64,000 nt of DNA from Alphaproteobacteria bacterium (GCA_020632915.1 JACKEP010000006.1:270331-334330); one strand, 5' to 3'. Shown: positions 1 to 8,466, counted from the first letter of the stretch. A program made the numbers and translations. Notes: generated by a model from the sequence alone, not told the origin.

Positions 1-151
1 GCCCAAGCCCGGCGACGAGGCCCGCGCCTTCGCGGAGGCGAACGGCATCAAGCGCAACGACCCGTGCCCGTGCGGGTCGGGCAACAAGTTCAAGAAGTGC
101 TGTGGCGGCCGCGAGGCCGACGACGGCGGGGCCAGCCAGCCCCAGGTGTGA
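1..151 (+). CDS. secA: SecA C-terminal fragment (zinc-binding SEC-C motif)
   Basis: This is the last 49 codons of a gene that begins before the window, read in frame from base 2 and stopping at TGA 149-151. The visible peptide contains CPCGSGNKFKKCC, the zinc-binding SEC-C motif that ends SecA, the ATPase motor of the Sec translocon; the motif contacts SecB and phospholipids. It is preceded by an acidic linker and followed by a 15-residue Asp/Gly-rich tail. SEC-C motifs also end some small unrelated proteins, so the call rests on the motif sitting at the very C terminus of a longer reading frame. The motor domains are outside the window. Confidence 0.75.
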   Translation, partial: PKPGDEARAFAEANGIKRNDPCPCGSGNKFKKCCGGREADDGGASQPQV

Positions 152-201
152 CGAGCGCGTGCCCTCCTTGATCGTGGGGGGCAGGTGCGATAGGCGCCGA
201 T

Positions 202-228
202 GCCCGTCGTCGATGGTCGACGTCGGGC
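202..228 (+). promoter_or_regulatory. Leader hairpin upstream of rpsB
   Basis: Arms 202-213 and 217-228 pair at 11 of 12 positions around a 3-nt loop (TGG), in the 206-base gap between secA and rpsB. A weak promoter candidate (TTGATC at 168-173, GATAGG at 189-194, 15-nt spacer) lies just upstream. The hairpin could terminate secA or be a leader element of rpsB-tsf; ribosomal protein S2 autoregulates its own operon in E. coli, but no match to that element was established. Nothing else is recognised in the gap. Confidence 0.35.
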
Positions 229-357
229 CACGCTCACGCCGGATCCCGGATCACGCTCCCCGGTGCCTGCCCACGCGGCGGGTCGGAGCGGATCCCCGGC
301 GGACGAACAACCAAACCGCCCGTCATGGGCTGGGCGCTCCGCGCCCGAAGGACCCCG

Positions 358-1179
358 ATGCTCAACATCAGCCTGCGCGACCTCCTCGAGGCCGGCGTCC
401 ACTTCGGCCACCAGACCGGTCGCTGGAACCCCCGCATGCGCCCGTACATCTACGGTGCCAAGGACGGGATCCACATCATCGACCTGCAGAAGACGGCCAA
501 GGGCCTGGTCGACGCCGCGCGGTTCACCTCCGCCACCGTCGCCAGCGGCCGCCACATCCTGTTCGTCGGCACCAAGCGCGCCGCCCGCGAGATCGTCTCC
601 GAGGAGGCGCTGCGCTGCGGCATGTTCTACACCAACCACCGGTGGCTGGGCGGCACGCTCACCAACTGGCAGACGGTGAAGAAGTCCATCGAGCGCCTCA
701 TCAAGCTCGAGCACGCCCGCGACGAGGGCCGGTTCGACCTCCTCACCAAGAAGGAGGCCCTCGAGCTCAACCGTGAGATCGAGAAGATGGACCGCACGCT
801 CGGCGGCATCAAGGCCATGAAGGGCCTGCCCGCGGCGATGTTCGTCATCGACCCCAAGAAGGAGCACATCGCGATCAAGGAGGCCAACACGCTCGGCATC
901 CCGGTCATCGCCCTGTGCGACACCAACTGCGATCCCGCCGGCATCGACTACGTCATCCCCGGCAACGACGACGCGCTCAAGTCGGTGCGCCTGTTCACGG
1001 CCGCCGTGGCCGACGCCGTCATCGAGGGCCGCAACCTGTCGCAGAGCCGCGGCGGTGCGGGCCAGGGCGCCTACACCTCCGAGGGTGGCGGCGGCCGCGG
1101 TGACGACGACGTCGAGGTCGTCCGCGTGCACCGCGGGGCCGACGCCGAGGTCGAGTCCGACGGCGACGTCGACGCGTGA
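358..1179 (+). CDS. rpsB: 30S ribosomal protein S2
   Basis: Ribosomal protein S2 (273 aa), which binds late on the back of the 30S subunit and helps recruit S1. The N terminus MLNISLRDLLEAGVHFGHQT is the family signature, followed by RWNPRM and the IDP-KKE-IA-EA segment near residue 165. The ATG at 358 is chosen over the upstream in-frame ATG at 325 because it starts at the conserved N terminus and has GAAGGA a few bases upstream. The last ~35 residues are a Gly/Asp-rich extension not needed for the fold. rpsB-tsf order is near universal. The stop is followed by a long perfect hairpin. Confidence 0.98.
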   Translation: MLNISLRDLLEAGVHFGHQTGRWNPRMRPYIYGAKDGIHIIDLQKTAKGLVDAARFTSATVASGRHILFVGTKRAAREIVSEEALRCGMFYTNHRWLGGTLTNWQTVKKSIERLIKLEHARDEGRFDLLTKKEALELNREIEKMDRTLGGIKAMKGLPAAMFVIDPKKEHIAIKEANTLGIPVIALCDTNCDPAGIDYVIPGNDDALKSVRLFTAAVADAVIEGRNLSQSRGGAGQGAYTSEGGGGRGDDDVEVVRVHRGADAEVESDGDVDA

Positions 1180-1188
1180 TCGTCGCGG

Positions 1189-1213
1189 GATCCCGCGGGG
1201 CCCCCGCGGGATC
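1189..1213 (+). terminator. Perfect GC-rich hairpin between rpsB and tsf
   Basis: GATCCCGCGGGG (1189-1200) is followed by C and then by its exact complement CCCCGCGGGATC (1202-1213), 10 bases after the rpsB stop. A second, weaker stem (GGCCTGGCC/GGCCGGGC region, 1217-1237) follows. There is no T tract, so it may act as an attenuator or mRNA processing and stability element that sets the S2:EF-Ts ratio. Confidence 0.45.
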
Positions 1214-1344
1214 GCCGGCCTGGCCTTCCGGCCGGGCACCAAGCAGGCGCCCTGCGCGCGTCGGGTGGGGAGACCCGCCCCGGTCGCGGCGCCACCCCCT
1301 CGCTGAATCGAATCGCTGAACCGAGATCCACCGGAGCACATCCC

Positions 1345-1989
1345 ATGTCGATGGAGCTGATCAAGGACCTGCGCGGCATGACCGGTGCAGGCGTCCTGGA
1401 CTGCAAGAAGGCCCTGGCCGAGAACGGCAACGACCTCCAGGCCGCGGCCGACTGGCTGCGCGCCAAGGGCATCGCCAACGCCGCCAAGAAGGCCGGCCGC
1501 ATCGCCGCCGAGGGCCTCGTCGGCCACTACATCCACGACGGCGGCCGCATCGCGGTGCTCGTCGAGGTCAACTGCGAGACCGACTTCGTCGCGCAGAACG
1601 AGGGCTTCCAGGACCTCGTCCGCGACCTCGCGATGCACATCGCGTCGGAGCGTCCGCTCTACGTCGACAAGGACGACGTCCCCGAGTCCGACGTCGAGGC
1701 CGAGCGCAAGGTGCAGCTCGAGCGCACGATGAACGAGGGCAAGCCCGCCGCCATCGCCGAGAAGATGGTCGAGGGCCGCATGCGCAAGTGGTTCGAGGAG
1801 GTCGTGCTCCTCGACCAGAAGTTCATCAAGGACGACAGCAAGACCATCCGCGACCTGATGACCGACGCGGTCTCCCGCATCGGCGAGAACATCAAGATCC
1901 GGCGCTTCGCCCGCTTCGAGGTGGGTGAGGGGTTGGAGAAGCGGTCCGAGGACTTCGCGGCCGAGGTCGCAGCGGCCGTCAAGGGCTGA
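1345..1989 (+). CDS. tsf: Elongation factor Ts
   Basis: Nucleotide exchange factor that recycles EF-Tu-GDP (214 aa). The N-terminal UBA-like domain carries the signature LRGMTGAGVLDCKKAL, followed by the core with VEVNCETDFVAQNEGF around residues 72-87. It is shorter than the E. coli protein (about 280 aa) because one half of the duplicated core subdomain is reduced, as in several other bacterial EF-Ts proteins. The ATG at 1345 has GGAG 9 bases upstream. It follows rpsB after a 165-base gap containing hairpins and is closed by a strong terminator-like hairpin. Confidence 0.97.
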   Translation: MSMELIKDLRGMTGAGVLDCKKALAENGNDLQAAADWLRAKGIANAAKKAGRIAAEGLVGHYIHDGGRIAVLVEVNCETDFVAQNEGFQDLVRDLAMHIASERPLYVDKDDVPESDVEAERKVQLERTMNEGKPAAIAEKMVEGRMRKWFEEVVLLDQKFIKDDSKTIRDLMTDAVSRIGENIKIRRFARFEVGEGLEKRSEDFAAEVAAAVKG

Positions 1990-1999
1990 CGGCGCTTCG

Positions 2000-2029
2000 A
2001 AGGCCGGCTCGTCGAGCCGGCCTTCTTCG
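2000..2029 (+). terminator. Intrinsic terminator after tsf
   Basis: AAGGCCGGCTC (2000-2010) pairs perfectly with GAGCCGGCCTT (2014-2024) around a 3-nt loop, followed by CTTCGTCTCGG. This is an 11-bp stem with a short pyrimidine tail directly after the tsf stop. Confidence 0.7.
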
Positions 2030-2119
2030 TCTCGGGGCTCGTCCGGGGCGTCCCCGAGGCCACCGGCGCCAGCCGCCGCGGTACGACCCCGGTCCTCCCC
2101 TCCACGACCGAGGTCGCCC

Positions 2120-2860
2120 ATGTCCGCCGAAGCCCGCTACCAGCGCGTCCTGATCAAGCTGTCCGGCGAGATGCTCGGCGGCACGGCCGGCGGGGGCATC
2201 GACCTCGACACGCTCAACCGGATGGCCGGCGAGATCGCCTCGGTCAGGAACCTGGGTGTGGAGACGGCCGTCATCATCGGCGGCGGCAACATCTTCCGTG
2301 GCATCGCGGGCGCCGCCGTCGGGATGGACCGCGCCAGCGCCGACGCGATGGGCATGCTCGCCACGATCATCAACGGCCTCGCCCTGCAGGACGCCCTGGA
2401 GCGGCTCGGCTGCTACACGCGCGTGATGTCGGCGCTGCAGATGAACCAGGTGTGCGAGCCCTACATCCGGCGCCGCGCGCTGCGCCACATGGAGAAGGGC
2501 CGCGCCGTCATCCTCGCCGGCGGCACCGGCAACCCGTACTTCTCCACCGACACGGCAGCTGCGCTGCGCGGCGCCGAGATCCATGCCGACGTCATCGTCA
2601 AGGCCACCAAGGTCGACGGCGTCTACGACAAGGATCCGATGAAGTTCCCCGATGCCGTGCGCTTCGAGCGCCTCACCTACATGGACGTCCTCGGCCGGGG
2701 CCTCAAGGTGATGGACGCCACCGCCGTCAGCCTGTGCATGGACAACGAGCTGCCGATCGTGGTGTGCAAGCTCGACGAGCCCGGCCGCCTCGCGCGCGTC
2801 GTGTGCGGCGACCCCATCGGCACGCTGGTCACCACCGGTTCGGAGAGCGCCGGTCGCTGA
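2120..2860 (+). CDS. pyrH: UMP kinase
   Basis: Uridylate kinase (246 aa) of the amino-acid-kinase fold; phosphorylates UMP to UDP for nucleotide and peptidoglycan precursor synthesis. Seen: VLIKLSGEMLGG near the N terminus (phosphate-binding Lys), IGGGNIFRG at about 57-65, the GTGNPYFSTDTAAALR segment at about 137-152, and VKATKVDGVYDKDP. Length matches the family (about 240 aa). The ATG at 2120 begins the conserved MSAEARYQRVLIKLSGE stretch; longer frames upstream lie in the intergenic region. Order tsf-pyrH-frr is conserved in many bacteria. Confidence 0.97.
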   Translation: MSAEARYQRVLIKLSGEMLGGTAGGGIDLDTLNRMAGEIASVRNLGVETAVIIGGGNIFRGIAGAAVGMDRASADAMGMLATIINGLALQDALERLGCYTRVMSALQMNQVCEPYIRRRALRHMEKGRAVILAGGTGNPYFSTDTAAALRGAEIHADVIVKATKVDGVYDKDPMKFPDAVRFERLTYMDVLGRGLKVMDATAVSLCMDNELPIVVCKLDEPGRLARVVCGDPIGTLVTTGSESAGR

Positions 2861-2904
2861 TCGGTGCCGGTCGGCGCGTTACGCCCCGGCGGCGTGGAGG
2901 AAGC

Positions 2905-3465
2905 ATGGACGAGTACCTGGACGCAGCCGAAGACGACATGAAGGCCGCGGTCGACCACCTCGGGCGCGAGCTGCTCAAGGTGCGCACGGGCCGCGCCACG
3001 CCCAAGCTCCTCGACAGCGTCGTCGTCGAGGTCCAGTCCTACGGCGCGAGCATGCCGCTCAACCAGCTGGCCACCATCCAGGCGGCCGATGCGCGGCTGC
3101 TCACGGTCACCCCGTGGGACAAGTCCACCATCTCCGACATCGAGCGCGGCATCATCGCGGCCGGCCTCGGGCTCAACCCGTCGAACGACGGCCAGATCGT
3201 GCGTGTCCCGGTGCCGGCGCTCACGGCCGACCGCCGAAGCCAGCTCGTGCGCACGGTCAAGCAGCTCGGCGAGGACGCCAAGGTGGCCATCCGCCACGTG
3301 CGCCGCGAGTACAACGACACGTTCCGCGACGCGCAGAAGGACGGCGACATCTCCGAGGACGACCTGCACCGCTACCTGGGACGCATCCAGGATCTGACCG
3401 ACGCCTACGTCAAGCGCTCGGACGACGCGGTCGATGCCAAGGAGCAAGAGGTCCTCGAGGTCTGA
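2905..3465 (+). CDS. frr: Ribosome recycling factor
   Basis: RRF (186 aa) splits post-termination ribosomes together with EF-G. The three-helix bundle signature is present: LKVRTGRATPKLLDSVVVEV at about 25-44, LNQLATIQAADARLLTVTPWD, the GLGLNPSNDG motif, and VKQLGEDAKVAIRHVRREYND in the C-terminal helices. The ATG at 2905 has GGAGGAA directly upstream. The stop codon abuts the uppS start (TGA-ATG), so the two genes are co-transcribed and probably coupled. Confidence 0.98.
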   Translation: MDEYLDAAEDDMKAAVDHLGRELLKVRTGRATPKLLDSVVVEVQSYGASMPLNQLATIQAADARLLTVTPWDKSTISDIERGIIAAGLGLNPSNDGQIVRVPVPALTADRRSQLVRTVKQLGEDAKVAIRHVRREYNDTFRDAQKDGDISEDDLHRYLGRIQDLTDAYVKRSDDAVDAKEQEVLEV

Positions 3466-4209
3466 ATGCCCGACGCCCCCTACGACGGACCGGTGCCACG
3501 GCACGTCGCCATCATCATGGATGGCAACGGGCGCTGGGCCCGGAACCGGGGACTGCCACGCACCGCGGGCCACGAGGCCGGCGCGGAGTCCGTGCGCGAG
3601 GTGGTGCGGGCCTGTGGCGAGCTGGGCGTCGACGTGCTCACGCTCTACAGCTTCTCCACCGAGAACTGGAGTCGGCCCGAGGACGAGGTCAACGCGCTCA
3701 TGGGCCTGCTCGAGCGCTACCTGCGCGACGAGACGAGCGATCTGCTCCACAACAACGTGCGCCTGCGCGGCATCGGCGAGCTCGACCAGCTGCCCGAGCA
3801 CGTCCGCACGCTGCTCGCGGCCGGTGAGATGGTCACCCGCGACAACACCGGCATGGAGCTGTTGCTGGCGCTGTCCTACGGCGGACGGGCCGAGCTGGTG
3901 CGCGCCATCCGGGAGCTGGCCACCGAGGCGCGCGACGGCACGCTCGACGTCGACGCCATCGACGAGGGCCTCGTCGCGTCCCGGCTCTACACCGCGGGCC
4001 TGCCCGACCCCGACCTGCTGATCCGCACCAGCGGCGATCTGCGCGTGTCCAACTTCCTCCTCTGGCAGATCGCCTACGCCGAGCTGTACGTCACCCCCGT
4101 GCCCTGGCCCGAGTTCCGGCGCCCCCACCTGCTCGAGGCGTTCGAGGCCTACGCCGCGCGCGAGCGTCGCTTCGGCCACACGGGCGACCAGGTCAAGGAT
4201 CCCGCGTGA
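3466..4209 (+). CDS. uppS: Undecaprenyl diphosphate synthase
   Basis: cis-Prenyltransferase (247 aa) that extends FPP with isopentenyl units to the C55 carrier lipid for peptidoglycan and O-antigen. The catalytic motif HVAIIMDGNGRWA places the Mg-binding Asp at residue 19. FSTENWSRP (about 65-73) and the C-terminal DLLIRTSGDLRVSNFLLWQ, YAELYVTPVPWPEF and R-RRFG motifs are intact. It starts immediately at the frr stop and its own stop overlaps the cdsA GTG by four bases. Confidence 0.97.
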   Translation: MPDAPYDGPVPRHVAIIMDGNGRWARNRGLPRTAGHEAGAESVREVVRACGELGVDVLTLYSFSTENWSRPEDEVNALMGLLERYLRDETSDLLHNNVRLRGIGELDQLPEHVRTLLAAGEMVTRDNTGMELLLALSYGGRAELVRAIRELATEARDGTLDVDAIDEGLVASRLYTAGLPDPDLLIRTSGDLRVSNFLLWQIAYAELYVTPVPWPEFRRPHLLEAFEAYAARERRFGHTGDQVKDPA

Positions 4210-5012
4210 CGTCCACCCGCATCGCGGCAGCGGTCGTCGGCCTCGCGGTCCTGCTCCCGGCGCTCTTCCTCGGCGGGGTCGTCGCGGTCTACGCGATCGT
4301 GGCGCTGGTCATGCTCGTGTCGCTCGACGAGTACAGCCGCATGGCGTTTCCCGACGACCAGCGCGTCGCCTTCGTGTGGCTGCTGCTCGGGTGCGTGGCG
4401 CTGGCCACCGCGCAGATCGCGTGGGGCGACGCGCGGGCGGCCGCCACGGGGATGGTGGTGGCGATGGCCACGTCGGTGTTCGTGACGCTGCGGACGGGGG
4501 ACGACCTCGAACACACCGTGCGCGGGCTCGGTCGGTACGCGCTCGGGCTGGTGTGGATCGGGGTGATGCTGCCGGTGCTCGTCCGCCTGCGCCTGTGGGA
4601 GCACGGCGTGGCGTGGGTGATGCTCGTGCTCGTCGTGTCGTGGTTCAACGACACCGGGGCCTACTTCAGCGGGCGCGCCTTCGGGCGCCACAAGCTGGCT
4701 CCGGTCGTCAGCCCCAAGAAGACCTGGGAGGGCCTGGCCGGTGGCGGGCTGGCCGCGGTGGGGGGCGTGTTCCTGCTCCGCGCGGTCGCGCTGTCCGAGC
4801 TGACGATGTCGGATGCCGTCGCGATCGGTGTCCTGGGGGCGGCGGCCGGCGTTATGGGCGATCTGGCCGAGTCGCTGCTCAAGCGCGCGTTTCACGTCAA
4901 GGACTCCGGATGGATCATGCCCGGCCACGGTGGCCTGCTCGACCGCATCGACTCGGTGCTCTTCGTGGCGCCCACGGTCTGGGCCTACATGGTGCTCGTG
5001 CACGGGGCGTGA
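4206..5012 (+). CDS. cdsA: Phosphatidate cytidylyltransferase
   Basis: Makes CDP-diacylglycerol, the branch point of phospholipid synthesis; integral inner membrane enzyme (268 aa, about eight hydrophobic segments). The C-terminal family signature is clear: SWFNDTGAYFSGRAFGRHKL, SPKKTWEG, then GDLAESLLKRAFHVKDSG and PGHGGLLDRIDS. The GTG start at 4206 overlaps the uppS stop in a GTGA arrangement. In many bacteria dxr lies between cdsA and rseP; here only 10 bases separate them. Confidence 0.96.
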   Translation: MTSTRIAAAVVGLAVLLPALFLGGVVAVYAIVALVMLVSLDEYSRMAFPDDQRVAFVWLLLGCVALATAQIAWGDARAAATGMVVAMATSVFVTLRTGDDLEHTVRGLGRYALGLVWIGVMLPVLVRLRLWEHGVAWVMLVLVVSWFNDTGAYFSGRAFGRHKLAPVVSPKKTWEGLAGGGLAAVGGVFLLRAVALSELTMSDAVAIGVLGAAAGVMGDLAESLLKRAFHVKDSGWIMPGHGGLLDRIDSVLFVAPTVWAYMVLVHGA

Positions 5013-5022
5013 GAGGGGGCGG

Positions 5023-6750
5023 ATGCTGCTCGACCTGCTGACGATGGTGCCCGCCGCGGTCGTGATGATCGGCGTGCTGGTGTTCGTCCACGAGGCCGGG
5101 CACTTCGTCGCGGCGAAGATCTTCGGCGTGGGCGTGCCCGTGTTCTCGATCGGGATGGGCGCGCGCCTGTTCGGCTTCGAGTGGCGGGGCACCGACTACC
5201 GCGTCAGCGCCGTGCCGATCGGCGGCTACGTCCTGATGTCGGGGGCCGATCCGTTCGGTGAGGAGGACGTCTCGCAGCACGTCCCGCCCGACGAGGACTT
5301 CATGCGCAAGCCCGTGTGGCAGCGCCTGATCATCATGGCGGCGGGCCCCGGGGTGAACCTGGCGCTGCCGTTCGTGCTGTTCACGGTGCTGCTCATGGCG
5401 GGCCGCCCGGACTGGAACAGCCGGGTGGGCACCATCGCGCCGGGCTCGGTCCTGGCCGAGGCAGGCGTGCGCACCGGCGACGCGATCACGTCGGTCGACG
5501 GCGCGCCGGTCGTGATCTGGCGCGACGTCCTCGATCGCCTGGAAGCGCGGCTCGGGACCGACGGCGACGTGGCGCTCACGCTGTCGCGGGACGGTGCGGA
5601 GCAGACCGTGTCCTTCCCTGCCAGCGCCCTGACGGTCACCACCCACGACGACCTCGACGCCCACGCGCTCGGCGTCGTCACCGGTGACGTGCCGCTGTAC
5701 CCGTCCACCCGGCTGGAGCCGGTGTACTTCACGAGCCGCGTGGGGGTGGAGTCGCCCGACGCCCCCGCCGCGCGGGCCGGGGTGCGCACGGGCGACCTGA
5801 TCACGGCCGTGGACGGCGTCGACGTCGATCGCTGGGACGCCCTGTCCGCCGCGCTCGGCACCGGCGGCACCCACACGGTGGCCGTCGATCGCCTGGTCGA
5901 CGCCACCACGAAGCCCCCCCGCATCGATCACCTCACCTTCGAGCTGTCCCTCGACGGCGCCCCCTACGCGCCGCCCGTCGACGACCACGCCGATGCCTGG
6001 GGCCTCGCGCCCGCCGCGCTGTTCGCCAACCGCATCGAGCCCGGCTCGCCCGCCGAGGCCGCCGGCGTTCGGTCCGGCGACCGGTTCGTCGCCGTCGACG
6101 GCACGCCCGTGCGGTCGTTCAACCACCTCATCGATCTCGTCGCCCGCACCACCGTGGGCCGGTCCGACGCCCGTCCGCTCGACCTGGAGCTGGTGCGCGA
6201 CGGGCAGGCCCGCACGGTCACGATCACGCCCGACGTGATGGTGATCACCGGCGAGGCCTACAGCCGGCCGATCATCGGCGCGGCCACGTTCCCCGGCACC
6301 ATCCGGCCCATCGACGAGGCCCGCAAGTACTGGTCGCTGACGGCGGCAGTGCCCCAGGCCGCGCGCGAGAGCGTCGAGGCGCTGCGGTCCACGATCTCCA
6401 TCCTGCGCAACATCGCCACGAACAAGGCCAAGGCGTCCGACAACGTCGGCGGCCCCGTGTCGATCATGCTGGTCGCCGGCACCGTGGCCAAGGCGGGGGT
6501 CTTCCAGTTCGCCACCACCATCGGGATGATCAGCGTCAGCATCGGCGTGATCAACCTGCTGCCGATCCCGGTGCTCGATGGCGGCCAGATCCTGTTCTAC
6601 CTGGTGGAGGCCGTCCGCGGCCGCGCGCTGTCGCTCGAGCTGCGGGAGCGCGTGCAGATGGTCGGCGTCGTCGCGCTGATGATCGCGCTCGTGCTGGTCA
6701 CCTACAACGACATCGCGCGCGCCGTGTCGTACTACTTCGCGAGCTCGTAG
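5023..6750 (+). CDS. rseP: RseP-type site-2 protease with three PDZ domains
   Basis: Intramembrane zinc metalloprotease (575 aa). In the family it cleaves anti-sigma factors and leftover signal peptides in the inner membrane. The zinc motif HEAGH is at residues 23-27 within the first membrane segment, and the third-ligand motif PIPVLDGGQ lies near 515 in a C-terminal membrane segment. Three PDZ carboxylate-loop cores can be counted: GVRTGDAITSVDG (about 148), GVRTGDLITAVDG (about 256) and GVRSGDRFVAVDG (about 348). E. coli RseP has two PDZ domains and about 450 residues, so this protein carries an extra one. The ATG at 5023 is preceded by GAGAGGGGGCGG. It abuts tsaB. Confidence 0.93.
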   Translation: MLLDLLTMVPAAVVMIGVLVFVHEAGHFVAAKIFGVGVPVFSIGMGARLFGFEWRGTDYRVSAVPIGGYVLMSGADPFGEEDVSQHVPPDEDFMRKPVWQRLIIMAAGPGVNLALPFVLFTVLLMAGRPDWNSRVGTIAPGSVLAEAGVRTGDAITSVDGAPVVIWRDVLDRLEARLGTDGDVALTLSRDGAEQTVSFPASALTVTTHDDLDAHALGVVTGDVPLYPSTRLEPVYFTSRVGVESPDAPAARAGVRTGDLITAVDGVDVDRWDALSAALGTGGTHTVAVDRLVDATTKPPRIDHLTFELSLDGAPYAPPVDDHADAWGLAPAALFANRIEPGSPAEAAGVRSGDRFVAVDGTPVRSFNHLIDLVARTTVGRSDARPLDLELVRDGQARTVTITPDVMVITGEAYSRPIIGAATFPGTIRPIDEARKYWSLTAAVPQAARESVEALRSTISILRNIATNKAKASDNVGGPVSIMLVAGTVAKAGVFQFATTIGMISVSIGVINLLPIPVLDGGQILFYLVEAVRGRALSLELRERVQMVGVVALMIALVLVTYNDIARAVSYYFASS

Positions 6751-7398
6751 GTGCGGGTGCTGGCGATCGACACCGCCGGGCCCGTCGTGGGCGTGGCGCT
6801 CGCGGTCGACGACGAGGTCACCCTGCGCACCGAGCGCGTCACGCGCGGCGCCGAGGGCCTGCTGTTGCCGTGGGCCCAGGAGCTCTGCGCCGAGGCGGGC
6901 ACATCGATCGGCGCGCTCGACGGCGTCGCCGTCACCGTCGGGCCGGGCACGTTCACGGGCCTGCGCGTCGGGCTTGCCACGGCGGCGGGGCTCGCGGCCG
7001 CGCGCGGCGTGCCGCTGTGGACGACCGGCAGCCTCGTCTCCCGGATCGCCCGGGTGGGGTCGACGCAGCCGGTGCTCGGCCTTCTCGACGCGCGCAAGGC
7101 GCGGGTCTACGGGCAGTGGGGCCTCGACGGCGCGCCGGCCGACGTCCCGCCGGAGGAGGCGCTGGCGTGGGCGTCGGCACCGTTCACGGCCACGGGGGAG
7201 GGGGCGATCGTCTACGCCGCGCTCGTCGAGGCGGCCGGCGGGGTGGTCGCGCCCGAGCCGGACCACCCCGCGGTGGATACACTGGCGCGCCTGGCGGTCG
7301 TGGGCCTGCGCCAGGGACAGGGACAGCGTGCCGTCGACGTGCGTCCCGTCTACGTGCGTCCCCCGGACGCCAAGCCGTCCCACAAAGGGAGGATCTAG
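6751..7398 (+). CDS. tsaB: tRNA threonylcarbamoyladenosine biosynthesis protein TsaB
   Basis: Partner of TsaD in the TsaBDE complex that installs t6A37 on ANN-decoding tRNAs (215 aa). Seen: the ASKHA-like N terminus VLAIDTAGPVVGVAL, then GVAVTVGPGTFTGLRVGLATA at about 57-77, the family hallmark. The GTG start directly follows the rseP TAG, and the stop abuts the GTG of the next gene, so three genes run with no intergenic space. Confidence 0.93.
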   Translation: MRVLAIDTAGPVVGVALAVDDEVTLRTERVTRGAEGLLLPWAQELCAEAGTSIGALDGVAVTVGPGTFTGLRVGLATAAGLAAARGVPLWTTGSLVSRIARVGSTQPVLGLLDARKARVYGQWGLDGAPADVPPEEALAWASAPFTATGEGAIVYAALVEAAGGVVAPEPDHPAVDTLARLAVVGLRQGQGQRAVDVRPVYVRPPDAKPSHKGRI

Positions 7399-8454
7399 GT
7401 GGGCAAGGACGTCACCGTCGGCATCGCCGGCGCCACCGGCGCGCTCGGCCAGGAGCTACTGTCCGTGCTCGACGACGCACCCTGGCGTCCCGAGCGCGTC
7501 GTCGCGCTGGCGCGTGCCACCACCACGGCGCCGTCCGTGGCCTACGGCGCCGACAGCCTGCCCGTCGACGATCTCGCCACCGCCGACCTCGGCAGCCTCG
7601 ACGCCTTGTTCGTGGCCGTGCCCCGCGACGTCGCCGGGCCGCTGGTCGACCGGGCCGCAGCGGCGGGGGTGCCGGTGATCGACCTGTCGGGCAGCCAGTC
7701 CGAGCGGCTCGACGTCCCCCTCGTGTTGCCGTGGCTCGGCGTCGACGCCCTCGACCTCGAGCGGGCCCGTGACGTCGTCGCGATCCCGTCGGGTCCGACC
7801 CTGCTGCTGGCGTCGGTGCTCGGGCCGCTGCGGCGGGCCGGCTACGACGAGCCCGCCGACGCCACGGTGATGTTGCCGGCCGCGAGCTGGGGCCGCGACG
7901 CGATCGACGAGCTCTCGCGCCAGGTCGTCGCGATGTTCAACAGTGGCGTGCCCCCCCGCAAGGTGTTCCCGCACGGGCTCGCGTTCGACCTGCTGCCGCA
8001 GGTCGGCGTCCCGGGCGCCACGGGCTGGACGGCCGACGAGGTGCGCACCACGCTCGAGCTCGCCCGGCTCACCGAGGCGCGGTGCGACGTCACCCTCGTG
8101 GCAGCGCCGCTGTTCAGCGGCCTGTCCGCCACGCTGCGCATGGAGCTGGAGGCCGACACGCCGCCCGAGGATCTCGCGCGCGTGCTCCAGGAGGCCGGCG
8201 TGGCGGTCGCCGACCACGCCGACCTGCGTCGGTTGCCGCGCCCGCGGCGCGTCGAGGGTGTCGCCGGCGTGCAGGTCGCCCGCATCCGCCGCACGCTCGA
8301 CGGACGCGCGGCCCACCTCTGGCTGGCCGTCGATGGCCTGCGCGCGGCCGCCGTGGCGGCGGTCGGCGTGGCGGCGGTGCTGCTCCGTCAGCAGCACCCC
8401 GACGAGGTGTGGCGTGCCGAGCCTGCCGGCGACATGGACGAGGACGACGCGTGA
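7399..8454 (+). CDS. Aspartate-semialdehyde dehydrogenase homologue lacking catalytic residues (Usg-like)
   Basis: A 351-aa protein with the ASADH fold: NADP-binding GIAGATGALGQELLSVL at residues 8-24, VAVPRDVAG, VPVIDLSGS, and a C-terminal LRAAAVAAVGVAAVLL like the ASADH dimer helix. The active-site Cys segment of the family (N-P-N-C-S/T-T) reads AIPSGPTLLLAS here, so the Cys is replaced. The His segment (R-V-P-V-x-x-G-H-S) reads TLVAAPLFSGLSATL, with Leu for His. This pattern fits the E. coli Usg class of ASADH relatives rather than a working Asd. Usg is linked to truA in E. coli, and truA lies 2.7 kb away here. The true biosynthetic asd must be elsewhere. Function unknown. Confidence 0.75.
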   Translation: MGKDVTVGIAGATGALGQELLSVLDDAPWRPERVVALARATTTAPSVAYGADSLPVDDLATADLGSLDALFVAVPRDVAGPLVDRAAAAGVPVIDLSGSQSERLDVPLVLPWLGVDALDLERARDVVAIPSGPTLLLASVLGPLRRAGYDEPADATVMLPAASWGRDAIDELSRQVVAMFNSGVPPRKVFPHGLAFDLLPQVGVPGATGWTADEVRTTLELARLTEARCDVTLVAAPLFSGLSATLRMELEADTPPEDLARVLQEAGVAVADHADLRRLPRPRRVEGVAGVQVARIRRTLDGRAAHLWLAVDGLRAAAVAAVGVAAVLLRQQHPDEVWRAEPAGDMDEDDA

Positions 8455-8466
8455 GGCCGTGCTGCC

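Noticed and set aside
325..357. Longer rpsB start at ATG 325
   Set aside because: The extra 11 residues (MGWALRARRTP) are not part of S2, and the ATG at 358 has a ribosome site and the conserved N terminus.
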